DNA of 49,851 bases from Nostoc sp. NOS(2021) (GTDB taxonomy: Bacteria > Cyanobacteriota > Cyanobacteriia > Cyanobacteriales > Nostocaceae). Both the position numbers and the translations under genes were made by a program. The stretch's first letter is position 1. Every line of letters starts with the position of its first letter. Under the pieces are notes generated by a model. It saw nothing but the letters and a program-made list of their open reading frames with translations. It was not told the origin of the DNA and searched no databases. This document shows positions 16,725 to 24,359 of this stretch, in pieces. Location: assembly GCF_017115025.1 (NCBI RefSeq), contig NZ_JABXKM010000119.1, forward strand, positions 1-49,851, in the 5' to 3' direction.

Positions 16725-17072
16725 ATGAAAAAAATCCAAGTGCTAATACTTGCTGGGATTTTAGTAACAATTATCTGGGGCGGGTTATTTGCCAAAACTG
16801 CTTCATCGCAGCAAGTGGAGTCCCGCATCAACAATCTGGAAGCGGACTTTAATCGTGTGGAGTCACGATTAAACCAAATAGAGTCTCAACTAGGTCAAAG
16901 TCGCCAGTCTCCATCCCCAAGAACAAGACTTACTCCACGACAGTCAACTGGTTCCAGAGGGAACTTATCACAGCCAGATCGGATGTTTGATCGACTGGCA
17001 ACTTTGGTGGTTGAATTGAAGCAACAAGTCAATAAATTAGAGGAGCGAGTTTCTAAATTAGAAACTCGCTGA
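16725..17072 (+). CDS. Small secreted or anchored coiled-coil protein
   Basis: A 115-residue protein of unknown function. Residues 4-25 (IQVLILAGILVTIIWGGLFAKTASS) form a signal peptide or membrane anchor. Two coiled-coil stretches follow (RINNLEADFNRVESRLNQIESQ, and LVVELKQQVNKLEERVSKLE at the end), separated by a Ser/Pro/Arg-rich linker. It starts 8 nt after the SDR/CIA30 gene, so a shared transcript is likely. No family name can be given. Confidence 0.7.
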   Translation: MKKIQVLILAGILVTIIWGGLFAKTASSQQVESRINNLEADFNRVESRLNQIESQLGQSRQSPSPRTRLTPRQSTGSRGNLSQPDRMFDRLATLVVELKQQVNKLEERVSKLETR

Positions 17073-17111
17073 ATATTTCAATTACCCTGTCTACTTTTCA
17101 TCAGAAGCACA

Positions 17112-17645
17112 ATGACGAAAGTTACACTCTACATAGCAGCTAGTTTGGATGGCTACATTGCTCGCAGTGATGGCGGAATTGATTGGCTATCAATCCTTGA
17201 CACAGAAGGGGAAGACTACGGTTACGCTGCTTTCTACGAATCGATTGATGCTATTGTCTTGGGCAGCAAGACATATGAAATTGGGCTTAGTTTCGATGAG
17301 TGGCCTTATCCAGAAAAAAAATCCTTCGTTTTCACCCAGCGCCAACTCAAATCTGACCGCGAGGACGTTGTGTTTGTTTCGGACACAGTAAAACAGGCGT
17401 TAGCAAATATAGAGGCTCAAGGTTTTGAAAACATCTGGCTAGTTGGTGGCGGAGCATTAATCAATTCGTTTCTTCAGCACAGCTTGATTGACGAATATAT
17501 TATTTCAACTATTCCAATTATTTTAGGTGGCGGTATAGACCTTTTTCCACCACCTAGCCCTGAAGAAAAATTGGAGCTGATTAACTCAAAACAATATCCT
17601 ACTGGTTTACTTCAAGCACATTATAGGCGAAAAGTAAAGGGTTAA
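17112..17645 (+). CDS. RibD-C/DHFR-like reductase
   Basis: A 177-residue protein with the dihydrofolate-reductase-like fold of the RibD C-terminal family. It begins VTLYIAASLDGYIARSDGGIDWL, with the conserved A-S-L-D-G-x-I-A; IVLGSKTYE and NIWLVGGGALINSFL form the NADP-binding parts, and PIILGGGIDLF is typical near the end. It probably reduces a small-molecule substrate with NADPH. The substrate is not predictable, and true folate or riboflavin biosynthesis is unlikely because RibD-C-like stand-alone proteins are diverse. It lies 39 bp after the coiled-coil gene. Confidence 0.83.
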   Translation: MTKVTLYIAASLDGYIARSDGGIDWLSILDTEGEDYGYAAFYESIDAIVLGSKTYEIGLSFDEWPYPEKKSFVFTQRQLKSDREDVVFVSDTVKQALANIEAQGFENIWLVGGGALINSFLQHSLIDEYIISTIPIILGGGIDLFPPPSPEEKLELINSKQYPTGLLQAHYRRKVKG

Positions 17646-17788
17646 AATTTATAATTGTGCTTCAAGTAGTGAGAAGTCCGAGCCTCGGAAGCCGACCCTC
17701 GGAACTTCGGGGAATTTAAACTCCACCTGAAACGTTACTGTCGTTATTAGGCATCGGGTATAAACCCTTTTTAATGATGAATTACGAA

Positions 17789-18142
17789 TTAGGTTGAAAC
17801 AACCTCAAGAAGCTTCTGAACAGCGTTGCTGAAGTCCTCGTAAGGAGAAACTCCCACGATGGTTTCTGCTAAATTACCATCTTTGAAAATTAAAACCGCT
17901 GGAATACTGCGAAGACCGAATTTTTTGAAAATCGGCTTGTTGCTGTCAACGTCTACCTTAACGACTTTGGCGCGACCTTTGTATTCCTGGGCAAGTTGAT
18001 CCATTAACGGACTGATCAGGCGACAGGGGCCACACCAAGTAGCAGTAAAATCAACAACAACGACTTTCTCTTCACTTTCAGTTAAAACAGTATCAAATTC
18101 GCTTTCTTGAACGTAAGCAACTGTGTGAGTATCAGTAGACAT
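17789..18142 (-). CDS. Thioredoxin
   Basis: A 117-residue classical thioredoxin with active site WCGPC (within VDFTATWCGPCRLISPLMDQLA) and the cis-proline loop RSIPAVLIFKDG. Length is normal with a 12-residue N-terminal extension. There is no signal peptide, so it acts in the cytoplasm as a dithiol reductant. AAGGAA stands a few bases before the ATG at 18142. The FTAT before the active site differs from the FWAP of m-type thioredoxins, so it belongs to another cyanobacterial thioredoxin type. Confidence 0.93.
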   Translation of the reverse strand: MSTDTHTVAYVQESEFDTVLTESEEKVVVVDFTATWCGPCRLISPLMDQLAQEYKGRAKVVKVDVDSNKPIFKKFGLRSIPAVLIFKDGNLAETIVGVSPYEDFSNAVQKLLEVVST

Positions 18143-18301
18143 TTTTAATTCCTTAGTATCAAACTAAAATTTCAGCAAAAAGCTAACTATACAAACTATA
18201 CTCCCTTCTGCCTGTCAGATTTACCAGTCGCTTACATTGTGAAACCCCTGCAACTGACTTTTGCTGAGTAGCGTGGATTTAATAACCTACAACTTTTGTA
18301 C

Positions 18302-18336
18302 GTAGGGTGCGTTATGATATTGCGATCGCACCCTAC
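18302..18336. repeat. Hairpin repeat GTAGGGTGCG
   Basis: GTAGGGTGCG (18302-18311) pairs with CGCACCCTAC (18327-18336) around a loop that includes a HIP1 octamer. A related AGTAGGGTGCGTTAG stretch occurs at 20719-20733. It lies upstream of the thioredoxin gene and downstream of the next small gene. Confidence 0.6.
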
Positions 18337-18382
18337 CAACCTACCTAATCCAAAAATCTTACACCTTCAAAGCGTAGAAGCG

Positions 18383-18694
18383 TCAATAGTCATTCTCTTG
18401 ATCAAACAGTTCTAACAACCCAATTGTGCCTACAAAAAAAGTATAAGTAGCATATTTTATTGGCATCTTTTTTCTTGAAGGTGCATAAAAAGCTGCTATA
18501 ATGCTTTCGATAAAATGACTCGTCATGGCAAAACGCTCAATCCAAAAAATTAGATTAAGGCTGCTTGGTAGATTACTATTAGTTATTACTGCATAAATAT
18601 TCCACGATTCCAATCCAATTGCGCTTGTTATAAGCATTGTAGATATAATTTTTACAAAGCTAAAAATCTCTTTCTTGATAAACTTTAAGTTCAT
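18383..18694 (-). CDS. Small membrane protein, unknown
   Basis: A protein of 103 residues from the ATG at 18694 (a GTG at 18703 would add three). Two or three hydrophobic segments are visible: FVKIISTMLITSAIGLESW, LNLIFWIERFAMTSHFIESIIAAFY, and YATYTFFVGTIGLLELF. The Trp/Glu/His pattern resembles small polytopic membrane proteins, but no family is recognised. It stands alone, with no coupled neighbour. Confidence 0.5.
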   Translation of the reverse strand: MNLKFIKKEIFSFVKIISTMLITSAIGLESWNIYAVITNSNLPSSLNLIFWIERFAMTSHFIESIIAAFYAPSRKKMPIKYATYTFFVGTIGLLELFDQENDY

Positions 18695-18703
18695 ACTGAT
18701 CAC

Positions 18704-19160
18704 AAAAAAATATTTAACATATCTACAAGACTCGGTAAAGTAACAAATAAGTTAATTTGTGTTATCTAAAATTTCCCCTAAGTCAATCAATCTTATCTCA
18801 TGATTTCCATTTTTGTAAAAGCCTATAAAAAGATGGACATGGTGTATTAAGCCAATATTCCCAAACTATTGAGAATGGAACTGTGGAAAAAACTATACAG
18901 TTTTGCTGTTTGAGGGTTTTTCGTTAAAAATCCGCTCCTTACGAGGATTGAGCAAAATAGCATTGAGCATCCGATTCAATACCTCAAAGACTCCAAAAAA
19001 CCGAAACTAAACTACTCAGGCAAGCAGAAACGCCATACTCGTAAACACTACGAGTAATGAAGATTAAATCACCAGATATTTAAAAAATGAGATAAGTGTG
19101 GAATAATACATAGGTGGTAAATTTAATTGCATTCTAGAGATTGAGAAGAAATGTAAAGCT
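18704..19160. other. Gene-poor spacer with transposase remnant
   Basis: A 457-bp AT-rich interval. The only recognisable content is the transposase fragment at 18962-19057. The last bases (GAGAAGAAATGTAAAGCT) lead into the small gene at 19161. Confidence 0.5.
18962..19057 (+). pseudogene. DDE transposase remnant
   Basis: The frame reads IEHPIQYLKDSKKPKLNYSGKQKRHTRKHYE and then stops. This matches the I-DATE-x-PIQRPK...YYSGKKKRHT region of IS5/IS4-type DDE transposases around the first or second acidic residue. Upstream bases in other frames (18890-18960) do not give a continuous protein, and nothing follows the stop, so only about 30 codons remain of a former insertion sequence. Confidence 0.65.
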
Positions 19161-19370
19161 ATGATTGCTCAACATTACAATTCAATTCATGTTGAAAACA
19201 ACTTGCTTAAACAAATCAAAATTAAAGAAAATCAGCTAAAAATTGCACAAGAATCTAATATGCTCTATGTAGCAGAAGGATTACAGAATCAATTACTAAA
19301 GTTACAGGGTCAATTGTCAGAGCCGCAAGACGTTGAAATTCAGGCGTTGATGAGTTTGCTAGACGATTAA
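19161..19370 (+). CDS. Small coiled-coil protein, unknown
   Basis: A 69-residue charged helical protein (NNLLKQIKIKENQLKIAQES, then LQNQLLKLQGQL), probably one coiled coil, with an acidic end (LMSLLDD). No membrane segment. GAGAAG about 14 bases before the ATG may be a weak ribosome-binding site. The composition looks like a real short protein rather than a chance frame, but no family is known to me. Confidence 0.45.
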   Translation: MIAQHYNSIHVENNLLKQIKIKENQLKIAQESNMLYVAEGLQNQLLKLQGQLSEPQDVEIQALMSLLDD

Positions 19371-19816
19371 GATTGTAAATTTGTGTTGCAAAACTTATTA
19401 AAAACACAAAAACTCTGTTAATAAAAAGCAGAGTATAGTGATTGTGATGCCTGTGGTTGTGGTTTAAGTACTATAGCTCAAGAATTAACAGTACAAGAAG
19501 TAGCCATCTAAGGGGTCATATAGCGATCTGATTTGATTTTTGAAATACACGTAGGGGAGCCAGTGCTTTGCAGAGGTTCCCGACGCTCGATTACTCGCTC
19601 TAAGCGAACGCGAGTGCGTCTGGTAGAGTTGCTATGGCGTTGGCGTTGGCGTTGGCGTTGCGTTATGCCTCTGGCTAACGCACCATCCAAAGGTTTTGGT
19701 GCCGTAATCTCGGCGATAACACAACGCCAGCCCGCTCAAGTCGGGAAACCCGCCCACGCGGCTGGCTCCCCTACATATACTTAGATTTTTTCACGCAATC
19801 AAATATGAGTCCTATA
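19371..19816. other. Gene-free spacer with inverted-repeat element
   Basis: A 446-bp interval. It contains the 224-bp element at 19551-19774 and otherwise AT-rich DNA. The open frames inside are produced by the repeats and are not credible genes. Confidence 0.5.
19551..19774. repeat. MITE-like element with GGCGTT tandem
   Basis: Terminal inverted repeats GTAGGGGAGCCAGT (19551-19564) and GCTGGCTCCCCTAC (19761-19774) match at 13 of 14 positions. Inside are GC-rich palindromic pieces (GCTCTAAGCGAACGCGAGTGCG) of the dispersed repeat type and four perfect GGCGTT hexamers at 19636-19659. No transposase is encoded. Confidence 0.65.
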
Positions 19817-20164
19817 TTAGGGTTTTTGCTGGGTTGGTGGTCTTTTTATCTGCGGTACTGAATCAATCTTAAGAACAGGTTTAATTGAGGGCAGTTGGCT
19901 TTGCCTAAGAATTTCAATTTCTCTCTCAATCGAATCTTTTCCTTGCCTAAAAAAGTCTTGTGAATTATATGGAACCAAGTCACGGGATAAATGTTGAGCT
20001 TGTGCTGGAGTCAAACTAGGTAAGGATTGTTCAGCATTGGCGGCAGTCTGTACAGCCAGGAAAAAAGCTGTTGAAACCACCAAGGGTTTTATTTTTATAC
20101 ATCCGGTGAATATCAGGTTCAACATGATTGATACATTTGTTACGTGAATGCTGCTTAAAATCAT
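19817..20164 (-). CDS. Small secreted protein, unknown
   Basis: A protein of up to 115 residues with a clear signal peptide: basic KIK, then a hydrophobic stretch PLVVSTAFFLAVQTA and a possible cleavage after ANA. The mature part is about 70 residues, Gln/Pro-rich and helical (SLTPAQAQHLSRDLVPYNS, DSIEREIEILRQSQL). The ATG at 20125 gives a more usual signal-peptide length than the ATG at 20164; neither has a strong ribosome-binding site. No family is recognised. Confidence 0.55.
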   Translation of the reverse strand: MILSSIHVTNVSIMLNLIFTGCIKIKPLVVSTAFFLAVQTAANAEQSLPSLTPAQAQHLSRDLVPYNSQDFFRQGKDSIEREIEILRQSQLPSIKPVLKIDSVPQIKRPPTQQKP

Positions 20165-20249
20165 TTTGTGTTCGTCGGATTATAAGCAAAGTACACTTAT
20201 TCACTTACTAATTACCTCCTACAAATGGGTGAATTAATCAGCTAAACAA

Positions 20250-20377
20250 CTAGTACCGCAGGGCGGAATTAAAAATTAAAAATTAAAAATTAAAAATGAA
20301 TACAGCGTAAGCGTTTCATTGATTTTGAATGGGTGGTTTATTTAGGCCGTGCTGTACTAGTACAGCACGGCCTAAAT
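20250..20377. repeat. CTAGTACCGC element with 38-nt palindrome
   Basis: Begins CTAGTACCGC and contains four AATTAAAA heptamer-like units and GCGTTTCAT...GAATGGGTGGTTTATTTA. It ends in a perfect 38-nt palindrome at 20340-20377 centred on TGTACTAGTACA. A second member at 44486-44650 shares the start, the GCGTTTCAT and GAATGGGTGGTTTATTTA blocks and the GCTGTACTAGTACC end. Confidence 0.7.
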
Positions 20378-20449
20378 CCAGCTACCATCTCAATTAACTA
20401 GATATATTAGATCCCTTAGAGACCAATAACGTTCAGGGAGGATTGATTG

Positions 20450-20707
20450 ATGGAAGACAAAATAATTGCCGTTACAAAAGAGCGTGCTTTAGTGCTTGCT
20501 AGATTGGCATTAATTCAAGATAAAGTTCTAATTATTGAAGACTCACTTAATGCTACTTATAGAGAGCGTAAGCTAGGACTTGGGGATCAAAATAGAGGAT
20601 GGAGTGTATGTGCTAAACTTGACTTAGTTGGACATTGGGATCCAGATTTGGTATTTGTGAGCGTGTCTGATCCTGATGAAAAAGTAAAAATCCAACCAAT
20701 ACTTTGA
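20450..20707 (+). CDS. Small soluble protein, unknown
   Basis: An 85-residue protein (MEDKIIAVTKERALVLARLALIQDKVLIIEDSL...) with a helical first half and a beta-rich second half (WSVCAKLDLVGHWDPDLVFVSVSDPDEKVKI). The ATG at 20450 follows AGGGAGGATTG, a good ribosome-binding site, and supports this start over the TTG just upstream. No signal peptide or known motif. The function is unknown. Confidence 0.6.
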   Translation: MEDKIIAVTKERALVLARLALIQDKVLIIEDSLNATYRERKLGLGDQNRGWSVCAKLDLVGHWDPDLVFVSVSDPDEKVKIQPIL

Positions 20708-21079
20708 CAATCTAGCAAGTAGGGTGCGTTAGCCATAGCGTAACGCGCCATTATTGAGTTAGCAGGGCAATACCCACGAAATCAAAAACTATCAAACAAA
20801 AACATCTGGTATCGATACATTTCCTAGAGATGCTAAAATCTCGCCATCTACGACAACACCTGCAATCTGCTGTAAAGGTAGGCAAACTTCCGCATCTCCT
20901 ACATGAACTGATAAAACTTGAGACAAGCGGTATAAATTAGTATGATAGAACATTGGCGGAACTCGTTGCGATCGCTAAGACAATAAAGATGTTCGCCCAA
21001 CGGAGGTCTAATACTAATCTGATAGACTATCTTAAATTTGAAATTATAAAAGCTGGTAGCTCAGGGCTGATAACTAACT
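20708..21079. other. Spacer with possible gene remnant
   Basis: A 372-bp interval holding a GTAGGGTGCGTTAG repeat piece near 20720. On the minus strand at 20792-20953 there is a 53-codon frame (MFYHTNLYRLSQVLSVHVGD..., ending NVSIPDVFV) with protein-like composition. The frame may be the tail of a decayed gene or a short real gene; I cannot name it. A HIP1 octamer is at about 20969-20976. Confidence 0.35.
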
Positions 21080-22750
21080 ATGAGTGAAGCCTTATTCTGT
21101 ATCGAAAATCTGCGAGTTGCCTATCCTGGGCGGAGTGGAGAAGAAGCAAGCTGGGCGGTTGATGATGTATCTTTCACCTTGCAACCAGGTGAAAGAATGG
21201 GATTGGTGGGAGAGTCGGGTTGTGGTAAGTCAACTATCGGACGGGCAGTAATGCGTTTACTACCAGCGTCTAGTCGTGTTGAGGGACGGGTGACATTTCA
21301 AGGACAATCGGTGTTTGACTTGATGCCTAACCAGTTGCGGAAATTTCGCGGAGAGGCGATCGCATTAGTTTTTCAAGATCCGATGACACGCCTCGATCCA
21401 CTGATGACGATTGGTAAGCATTGTATCGAAACCCTTCAGGCGCACTCACCAGAATTATCAACGCGTCAAGCCAAAGAAAAAGCACTTGCTACTTTGGCAA
21501 AGGTGAATATTCCAGCTAGTCGCTGGAATCAGTATCCTCATGAGTTTAGCGGTGGAATGCGCCAACGGGTAGCGATCGCCTTAGCTTTACTCCTCAACCC
21601 GAAGTTGATTGTTGCTGATGAACCCACCACCAGTTTAGATGTCACCGTCTCCGCGCAGATATTGCAAGAATTAACTCGCCTGTGCGGTGAAGAAAACATG
21701 GGATTGCTGCTGATTTCTCACGATTTAGCAATGGTGGCTGAATATTGCGATCGCATTGGCGTTATGTACAACGGCAAGATGGTTGAAATGGGTTCTACAG
21801 AAACCGTATTTAGACACCCTCAACATGAATACACGCGATCGCTCTTAAAAGCAGCTTTACACATTCAAGCAGTAAAAGATAATGGAGAATTGATAATTGC
21901 CAATGACGCAGAAAAGCAATTACCGATTATTAATGATAAATCTCCAATTTTGAGTGTTACAGAACTCAAACAATACTACACCATAGAACCTAACTTGATC
22001 GAACGACTGTTTAACATACAAGCGCAGACAATTAAAGCAGTAGATGGTATCAACCTGGATCTTTATCCAGGAGAAATTCTCGGCTTAGTTGGGGAATCAG
22101 GTTGTGGTAAAAGTACGCTATCACGAACAATTTTGCAACTAATTCCTCCCACTAGTGGCAAAGTTGAGTTTTTAGGACAGGATTTAACTAAACTGTCACG
22201 TCAAGAAATTCGCTCCTCACGGCGACAAATACAAATGGTTTTTCAAGACCCTCATGCTTGTCTCAATCCAGCAATGACAGTGGGAGAAAGTATCGCTGAC
22301 CCTTTATTTATCCACAATCTTGCCAATCCTGCTAAGGCAAAAGAACAGGTTTTGTGGATGCTAGAAAAAGTTGGGTTAACACCGCCAGAAGTGTATTATG
22401 AGCGTTATCCATCAGATTTATCTGGTGGACAACAGCAACGAGTTGCGATCGCTCGTGCTTTGATTACTCATCCTAAACTTCTCATTTGCGATGAACCCGT
22501 GAGTATGTTAGACGCTAGCGTGCAGTCGCAAGTGCTAGATTTGATGTTGCAATTAAAGGAAGAGTTTGAGTTAACTTATCTATTCATCACTCATGACCTT
22601 TGGTTAGCGAGATTTTTGTGCGATCGTATTGCCGTGATGAATGGCGGTAAAATTGTCGAACTCGGTCTGACAAAAACTATTTTTGATAATCCTCAGCACC
22701 CTTATACTAAAACCTTACTAGCTGCTGCTCCATTACTAGCACGCGCTTAA
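21080..22750 (+). CDS. Fused ABC transporter ATPase, peptide-type (DppD-DppF-like)
   Basis: A 556-residue protein with two complete ABC ATPase domains in tandem. Domain 1 has Walker [10 protein letters not shown] (44-52), signature [12 protein letters not shown] and Walker [13 protein letters not shown]. Domain 2 has GESGCGKST again, [12 protein letters not shown] and [23 protein letters not shown] and HPYTKTLL after each domain are the C-terminal marks of dipeptide/oligopeptide or nickel transporter ATPases. It therefore powers uptake of a peptide-like substrate. No permease or binding-protein gene is adjacent, so the partner genes are elsewhere, as is common in cyanobacteria. Confidence 0.92.
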   Translation: MSEALFCIENLRVAYPGRSGEEASWAVDDVSFTLQPGERMGLVGESGCGKSTIGRAVMRLLPASSRVEGRVTFQGQSVFDLMPNQLRKFRGEAIALVFQDPMTRLDPLMTIGKHCIETLQAHSPELSTRQAKEKALATLAKVNIPASRWNQYPHEFSGGMRQRVAIALALLLNPKLIVADEPTTSLDVTVSAQILQELTRLCGEENMGLLLISHDLAMVAEYCDRIGVMYNGKMVEMGSTETVFRHPQHEYTRSLLKAALHIQAVKDNGELIIANDAEKQLPIINDKSPILSVTELKQYYTIEPNLIERLFNIQAQTIKAVDGINLDLYPGEILGLVGESGCGKSTLSRTILQLIPPTSGKVEFLGQDLTKLSRQEIRSSRRQIQMVFQDPHACLNPAMTVGESIADPLFIHNLANPAKAKEQVLWMLEKVGLTPPEVYYERYPSDLSGGQQQRVAIARALITHPKLLICDEPVSMLDASVQSQVLDLMLQLKEEFELTYLFITHDLWLARFLCDRIAVMNGGKIVELGLTKTIFDNPQHPYTKTLLAAAPLLARA

Positions 22751-23132
22751 CTAAATAAAATCAGGAGTTATGAGTTTGGGAGCATCTCACTTTTGTAAAA
22801 AGCCTTGTAGAACCTCACCCCCACCCTCTCCTTGGTAAGGAGAGGGAGCAAGAATCTTGCTTCTTGTCTGGTATATTTGCAAAACTGAGATGCTCCCTAT
22901 GAGTTTAAAATTTCTAACTCCTAATACCATTTCTTTGTGAGGCTGCGCCAAACCCTTTTAACCTCTTTCTTTCTTTGCGTCCTTTGCGTCCTTTGCGGTT
23001 CGTTTTTCTTTCTTGTACTTAAATATGGTTTAGCGCATCTTCATACAGAATTGCTATAACTCCAAACTCTAAACTCTAAACTCCTAACTCCTAACTCCTA
23101 ACTCCTAACTCCTAACTCCTAACTCCTAACTC
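22751..23132. other. Gene-free spacer of repeats
   Basis: A 382-bp interval made mostly of a MITE-like element (22778-22897), a low-complexity TCTTTCTTTGCGTCCTTTGCG stretch (22968-23000) and the CTCCTAA heptamer array (23060-23136). No gene is seen. Confidence 0.6.
22778..22897. repeat. 120-bp MITE-like element
   Basis: Terminal inverted repeats GGGAGCATCTCACTTTTG (22778-22795) and CAAAACTGAGATGCTCCC (22880-22897) match at 17 of 18 positions. The interior has a CCCTCTCCTTGGTAAGGAGAGGG hairpin. Related ends occur at 37732-37986, and a partial one (GTACATCTCACTTTTGTAAAAA) at about 9154-9176. Confidence 0.75.
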
Positions 23133-23136
23133 CTAA
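23060..23136. repeat. Heptanucleotide tandem repeat (CTCCTAA)n
   Basis: Eight perfect CTCCTAA units (23081-23136) preceded by three variants (CTCCAAA, CTCTAAA, CTCTAAA). Such short tandemly repeated repetitive sequences are typical of heterocystous cyanobacteria. The stop codon of the minus-strand gene at 23133 lies inside the array's right end. Confidence 0.85.
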
Positions 23137-24074
23137 CTCTCTTCCCTTCCCTCAAGTAATTTAGTTGCTTCTCCACTGGAACCATATAGCTCAACGAATC
23201 TTTTAAACAGCAACCCACTCTCGTGATTTGAAGTCCTACTTAAGTTGAATAAACGCCCTATATTTTTCTCATCTAAAGCTCTGAGATACGGCAAATCTTC
23301 AAAGAGTGTCAAACAAGAAGCAAAATGCAATATTATTTGTAATAATGGCTTTGGCCACTCTAGGTCACTATAAATATCTATAAATAGGTGATGTTCTGAG
23401 TCATTTAAGGGGAACGCATAAAATATAACAATTATTCTTTTCTGATTGTAGACTGGAATACTCAGTTCAATAGTGTAGGGAGTATGTAATATTAAATCCA
23501 CCTCCACAGTTGGTTGTCGCCAAATCCTCAGAGGATTAGCTGGCGAATCTAATATTGTTTCAAATCTAATTATTCCACCGATGTTTGTAGTTTGAAAGTG
23601 GCTAATATTAAGAATTTTCAGGTTATTAAGGCTAAACCTATGAACTGTTTCCAAATGTTTTAAGTTCAATAGATGATAGATTTGGCAAATATAAGGAAAC
23701 GGTAAAATATACTCCTGGCTAATCATGTGGAGCTTTTTTATTTGAAGCTTGTTAGCTTGAGTACGATCAAGATATTCTTGATATTGGCTGGGGACTAAAT
23801 CATTGCTATTGAAGCTTTCCTCCGGCTTGAGATATAGCCAACTCACAAAAAGGAAAGAGGCTGTAAATAACTGAGATATTTCTATAGCAGATAGATAACC
23901 ATCAGCAAATGCAGCTATGCTTCTATCGGTTATTCCAAAAAGCCAAGATAGAATACCAAATTGCCAGATATTACTTTTGATTTTATCTATAAAGAGTGCT
24001 ATCTCAACATTTGAGACATGGCTAGCCTTATTTACACTTAATTCATCATTCTTTTTCAAACAATTAATCAACAT
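23133..24074 (-). CDS. Hypothetical protein
   Basis: A 313-residue protein without a recognised family. It may have weak hydrophobic helices (IWQFGILSWLFGI, LFTASFLFVSWLYL) near residues 35-82 and is otherwise mixed alpha/beta. In the middle are LRR-like or beta-strand pieces (LKHLETVHRFSLNNLKILNISHF), and later an LFEDLPYLRALDEKNIGRLF helix. No signal peptide and no catalytic motif. Its final codons (LEGREES) and TAG stop run into the heptamer repeat, so the natural end may have been changed by repeat growth. It is alone on its strand. Confidence 0.6.
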   Translation of the reverse strand: MLINCLKKNDELSVNKASHVSNVEIALFIDKIKSNIWQFGILSWLFGITDRSIAAFADGYLSAIEISQLFTASFLFVSWLYLKPEESFNSNDLVPSQYQEYLDRTQANKLQIKKLHMISQEYILPFPYICQIYHLLNLKHLETVHRFSLNNLKILNISHFQTTNIGGIIRFETILDSPANPLRIWRQPTVEVDLILHTPYTIELSIPVYNQKRIIVIFYAFPLNDSEHHLFIDIYSDLEWPKPLLQIILHFASCLTLFEDLPYLRALDEKNIGRLFNLSRTSNHESGLLFKRFVELYGSSGEATKLLEGREES

Positions 24075-24359
24075 AAGACTTTGATATTACTTAAATAGTA
24101 GTAATCCATAGAGTTTAGATTTATGTTAAGTTTAAATACAAATATTTAGTTACAACCTCTATCTTTAGGTGTATATACAAGTTGTACTAATTCATATCCA
24201 CTTAGAAAAAGTTCTCATGAGCCAGACTAAATAATACAAGTCATTCTGAAATTACATATAACCCTATATCTATCAAGTCTCCGAAAAATAAAATAAATTA
24301 TCTTGTCTGATGCCAAGCTATCTGGGGAGAATATGTCGAAACTCCAGTGAGGTTAAGCA

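Noticed and set aside
19508..19784. Overlapping frames on both strands with Arg/Trp-rich products
   Set aside because: They come from the GGCGTT repeats and palindromes of the element at 19551-19774.
23060..23136. Tandem heptamers considered as a CRISPR-like array
   Set aside because: The units are contiguous, without spacers, and only 7 bp long. No cas gene is present.
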